Source of the DNA: Hydra vulgaris
Lineage: Eukaryota; Cnidaria; Hydrozoa; Anthoathecata; Hydridae
DNA: 64,000 nucleotides
Assembly (NCBI RefSeq): GCF_038396675.1
Contig: NC_088922.1
Coordinates: 70,156,501 to 70,220,500 of the forward strand
Direction: 5' to 3'
Numbering within the stretch: position 1 is the first letter of the stretch; every line of letters starts with the position of its first letter. The notes beneath the pieces are model-generated. The model ran no database searches. It was not told the DNA's origin and worked only from the letters and a program-made list of their open reading frames with translations. Shown piece after piece: positions 61,601 through 64,000 of the stretch. Made by a program: the position numbers and the translations under genes.

Positions 61601-62980
61601 CTATTTCCATGTAATTCCTAGCATATATCACAAATAGGTATTCTTATATACATAAGTAAAAGCAAATAAAATGAGTCAAAATTATTTGAACTGTATTTAG
61701 CAAGTTATACTTTCTCTTAATGTCAATTGATACTAGAAAATTTTTTTTCCTTAAAATCTCAAAAGTATTTATGTCTTTTCTGATGTGAGCGACTGCTTCA
61801 CTAAAGTAACCAGTGCTTAAAATTCTTTCTTTTTTCTGCAACCATTGCAGGTACTTTGTGGGAGTGCAGATAAAGCTTGCAGCTTGAACATAATTCATCA
61901 GGATCAGAAAGAAGTTTTGGATTATAGTTAGTGTTGGCATACAGTTAAATCAGGCAAAGAATTTCCAGTTCTACTTAATGGTTCTGAACTAGCCCTCAAT
62001 ACATTTTAGGTTCTCATAATCATAACAATCACAAATAAACTTTCTTGAGAATTAATGATCTCTTGATTTAATTGGCATAGTTATTATATTAATTATACCT
62101 TAGAGATGCATAATAAGTAAAAAAGAGTGTAGCAGAGTGAGATAAAAGTCCAAAAGGACAGATGTCCTATGGAAAACAAAGAGGCTCTAAGAAAAAAAAT
62201 ACCAAAAATTGATCTAAGTAAAATGTAGTAAATATAAACAGGAACAATAAACAATAGTCGAGGAAAGTAAGAGTTAATTGTTGTGCTACTGAAACCTTGT
62301 TAGTGTTGAGTGTAAATGTGATGTATAGACAGTGTCATTGATGGAGCATATAAACATTCATTATAGATATATCTGTTTCATGGGCATATGAGGATGGTAT
62401 GGATTCATGCTTTATGGTACAGTATGAACACCAGAAGACCTCCAACTTTCATTACTATACTTTCATTACTTTTTCTTTTATTAAAATCTTATTATTTTTT
62501 TAAACGGTTCTGAGTTAATAATGTTCTCAGTACCAAAATAACTCTTATTTAAATTTTAAATCTATCAATGAATTTTGATCTTTTTTATGAGGATATAAAA
62601 AATGGTTAACAAGGAGGGAGGCAAAAGTAGTTTTGAAATAATCAACTTTTCAGCATGAACAACCAAGATTAGACCAATGAGTAGTTGAGAAGTTTATATT
62701 TGTCCTGTTGACACAAAATAAACTTTGTTTTAGAAAATTATTAATTTAACCAATATCATCACAAAAAAGAATGGTTAACAGAGATTTTTTGTTCACCCTT
62801 AAAATCTATTTCTAGGAGGTTTATTGCAAGTCAGTAGCTGAATGCAGTTAATCTATTTCCTAGATATGTATTTTCATTTAGACATCTCTAGCCTTTACTC
62901 AACCAAGAGCTAGAAAGGACAATGAAGCAGGTTGTACTGGATTAGTTGCCACCAGCAGAATGATCGTGATGATCCTAATA
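61601..62980. other. AT-rich sequence, no supported gene
   Basis: A 98-codon minus-strand frame (61644-61940) includes LQWLQKKERILSTGYFSEAV and HIRKDINTFEILRKKNF, which looks protein-like but matches no family I know. A transposon remnant is as likely as an exon. No site-2 protease exon was found here. Confidence 0.4.
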
Positions 62981-63139
62981 CTGACCTAGCATTAATATCA
63001 AAGACAGTGAAACTGATGACCTGACCTAACATTAATATCAAGCGCAGGCAACTGATGACCTGACCTAGCATTAATATCAAAGACAGTGAAACTGATGACC
63101 TGACCAAACACTAATTTCAATGACAGTGCAATGTTATAG
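62981..63139. repeat. 40-bp tandem repeat, four units
   Basis: Units start at 62981, 63021, 63060 and 63100 with CTGACCTAGCATTAATATCA and AAGACAGTGAAACTGATGA. The last is the most diverged. Short open frames across it are by-products. Confidence 0.92.
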
Positions 63140-64000
63140 CTTATTAATAAAGATTTAATTATTTAAATCAGTATATACTACCATCCAAAATTATTTGAAT
63201 GGTCGTACTTTTCGATATAAGATATCAAAGTTTTACTTACTAATGCGAGAGAAACTGAAAGCAAAGTCTACCTGAATTATATGTTATCTTCCTATTTATA
63301 AGGTTTACAAAAAAACTTATATAAATTCTGATTAGATAAGTTTATAATTTACTAATCTTGGCATTCTACGTAACAATTTATCCAGTTTGTTGAAGTCATT
63401 TTTATGCGACTAACTAATAAGTTTTTTCCACGTCTTATGCATCATTTGGCATTAGCTTTTGACATTACTTTTAGTTAATCCCAAAAAAATACGATAGAAG
63501 AAGGATCCTTTGATTGGATCAATCTGAGTTAGACTCAATTTTGATTGAGTCTAACTCAGTCAACTTAAACAAATTTATGAAAAATATGTTTTATATTTAA
63601 GCTTCAAGTTATTTTCTTCTAAAAATTAAATTGTTTTCCATTAACCCATCTTTCCAAAGGTGTAGCATGATTTTTTGAGTATACAAGTCAGGGTTAGGGT
63701 TTTGTTAGCTAGTTAACTGTAACTTGTTAACTAGTAACTTGTTAGCTAGGTAACTAGTTTTGTTATTGCTTCCTCTATTTTTATTATGTTACCTGTGGCA
63801 TTCCAACCAAAACAGTTCCACACCTTAAAAATACATCCACCATGTATTACAGTCGATAATACACATTATTTTATCATACATTCAACAATTTTTTTTTCTA
63901 GACAAACAATATTATCAATATCAAACAATATTATAAACCTTTGGTTTATAATATTATAATATAAACCAAAACTTTGACACATTGGTCTACGTTTAAAGTT
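63140..64000. other. AT-rich sequence with two small hairpins
   Basis: Hairpins at 63525-63558 (15-bp arms, 4-nt loop) and 63927-63955 (13-bp arms). A single GGGTTAGGG lies at about 63692-63700, and GTTAACTAG-type words repeat at 63706-63760. No exon recognised. Confidence 0.5.

Noticed and set aside
62981-63139. CRISPR-like array
   Set aside because: Units are contiguous tandem repeats of 40 bp without unique spacers, in a eukaryotic setting.
57162-64000. Further site-2 protease exons (HEIGH motif)
   Set aside because: Plus-strand reading of the non-repeat parts showed no such exon.

Overview
The window looks like a chromosomal piece of a cnidarian genome, most likely Hydra. The DNA is very AT-rich, carries long (TA)n arrays, and is crowded with decayed CR1/L2/Jockey-type LINEs, hAT, pogo, Kolobok and Helitron remnants and MITEs. 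No rRNA gene, stand-alone tRNA gene, CRISPR array or operon-like gene set was seen. The Hydra assignment is inference from composition and repeat types. No LTR retroelement or Polinton was recognised.

Only two host genes can be supported. One is an intact, intronless class A GPCR of neuropeptide-receptor type at 23628-24692 (+). The other is the 5' part of a site-2 protease gene (MBTPS2-like, +): exon 1 at 47251-47343 and exon 2 at 56892-57161, both phase 0, separated by a 9.5-kb intron filled with transposons. Its metalloprotease exons were not found and should lie beyond 64000.

Layout. 0.8-1.3 kb: pogo/Tigger transposase fragment. 2.3-7.5 kb: three LINE copies and TA arrays. 10.8-14.4 kb: a complete but dead hAT transposon with 8-bp target duplication, holding a pogo-type MITE in its intron. 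14.4-17.7 kb: a two-ORF LINE broken by an 885-bp MITE and by another repeat. 18.1-20.8 kb: a Kolobok transposon with perfect TTAA-bounded ends. 23.6-24.7 kb: the GPCR. 25.2-25.7 kb: a tRNA-derived SINE abutting a MITE. 26.2-30.2 kb: one LINE nested inside another. 31.8-33.3 kb: Helitron Rep N-terminal fragment. 35.1-37.2 kb: a second, divergent Kolobok. 39-40 kb: a LINE 3' end. 40.5-45.2 kb: an unclassified element with CAGTAGGCAC termini, an internal two-unit duplication, GC-rich inserts and a 456-bp hairpin. 45.7-47 kb: foldback and minisatellite repeats. 47.3-64 kb: the site-2 protease locus with interstitial telomeric repeats, LINEs and SINEs.

The most unusual signal is recurrent short inverted duplication. 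More than a dozen hairpins have 13-35 bp arms and very short loops. In three elements whose protein can be followed, the hairpin sits inside former coding sequence where one arm continues the protein and the other is an inverted extra copy. This suggests local template switching in this genome, or a sequencing or assembly artefact. I see no clear new gene system; the window is mainly a dense record of nested transposition.
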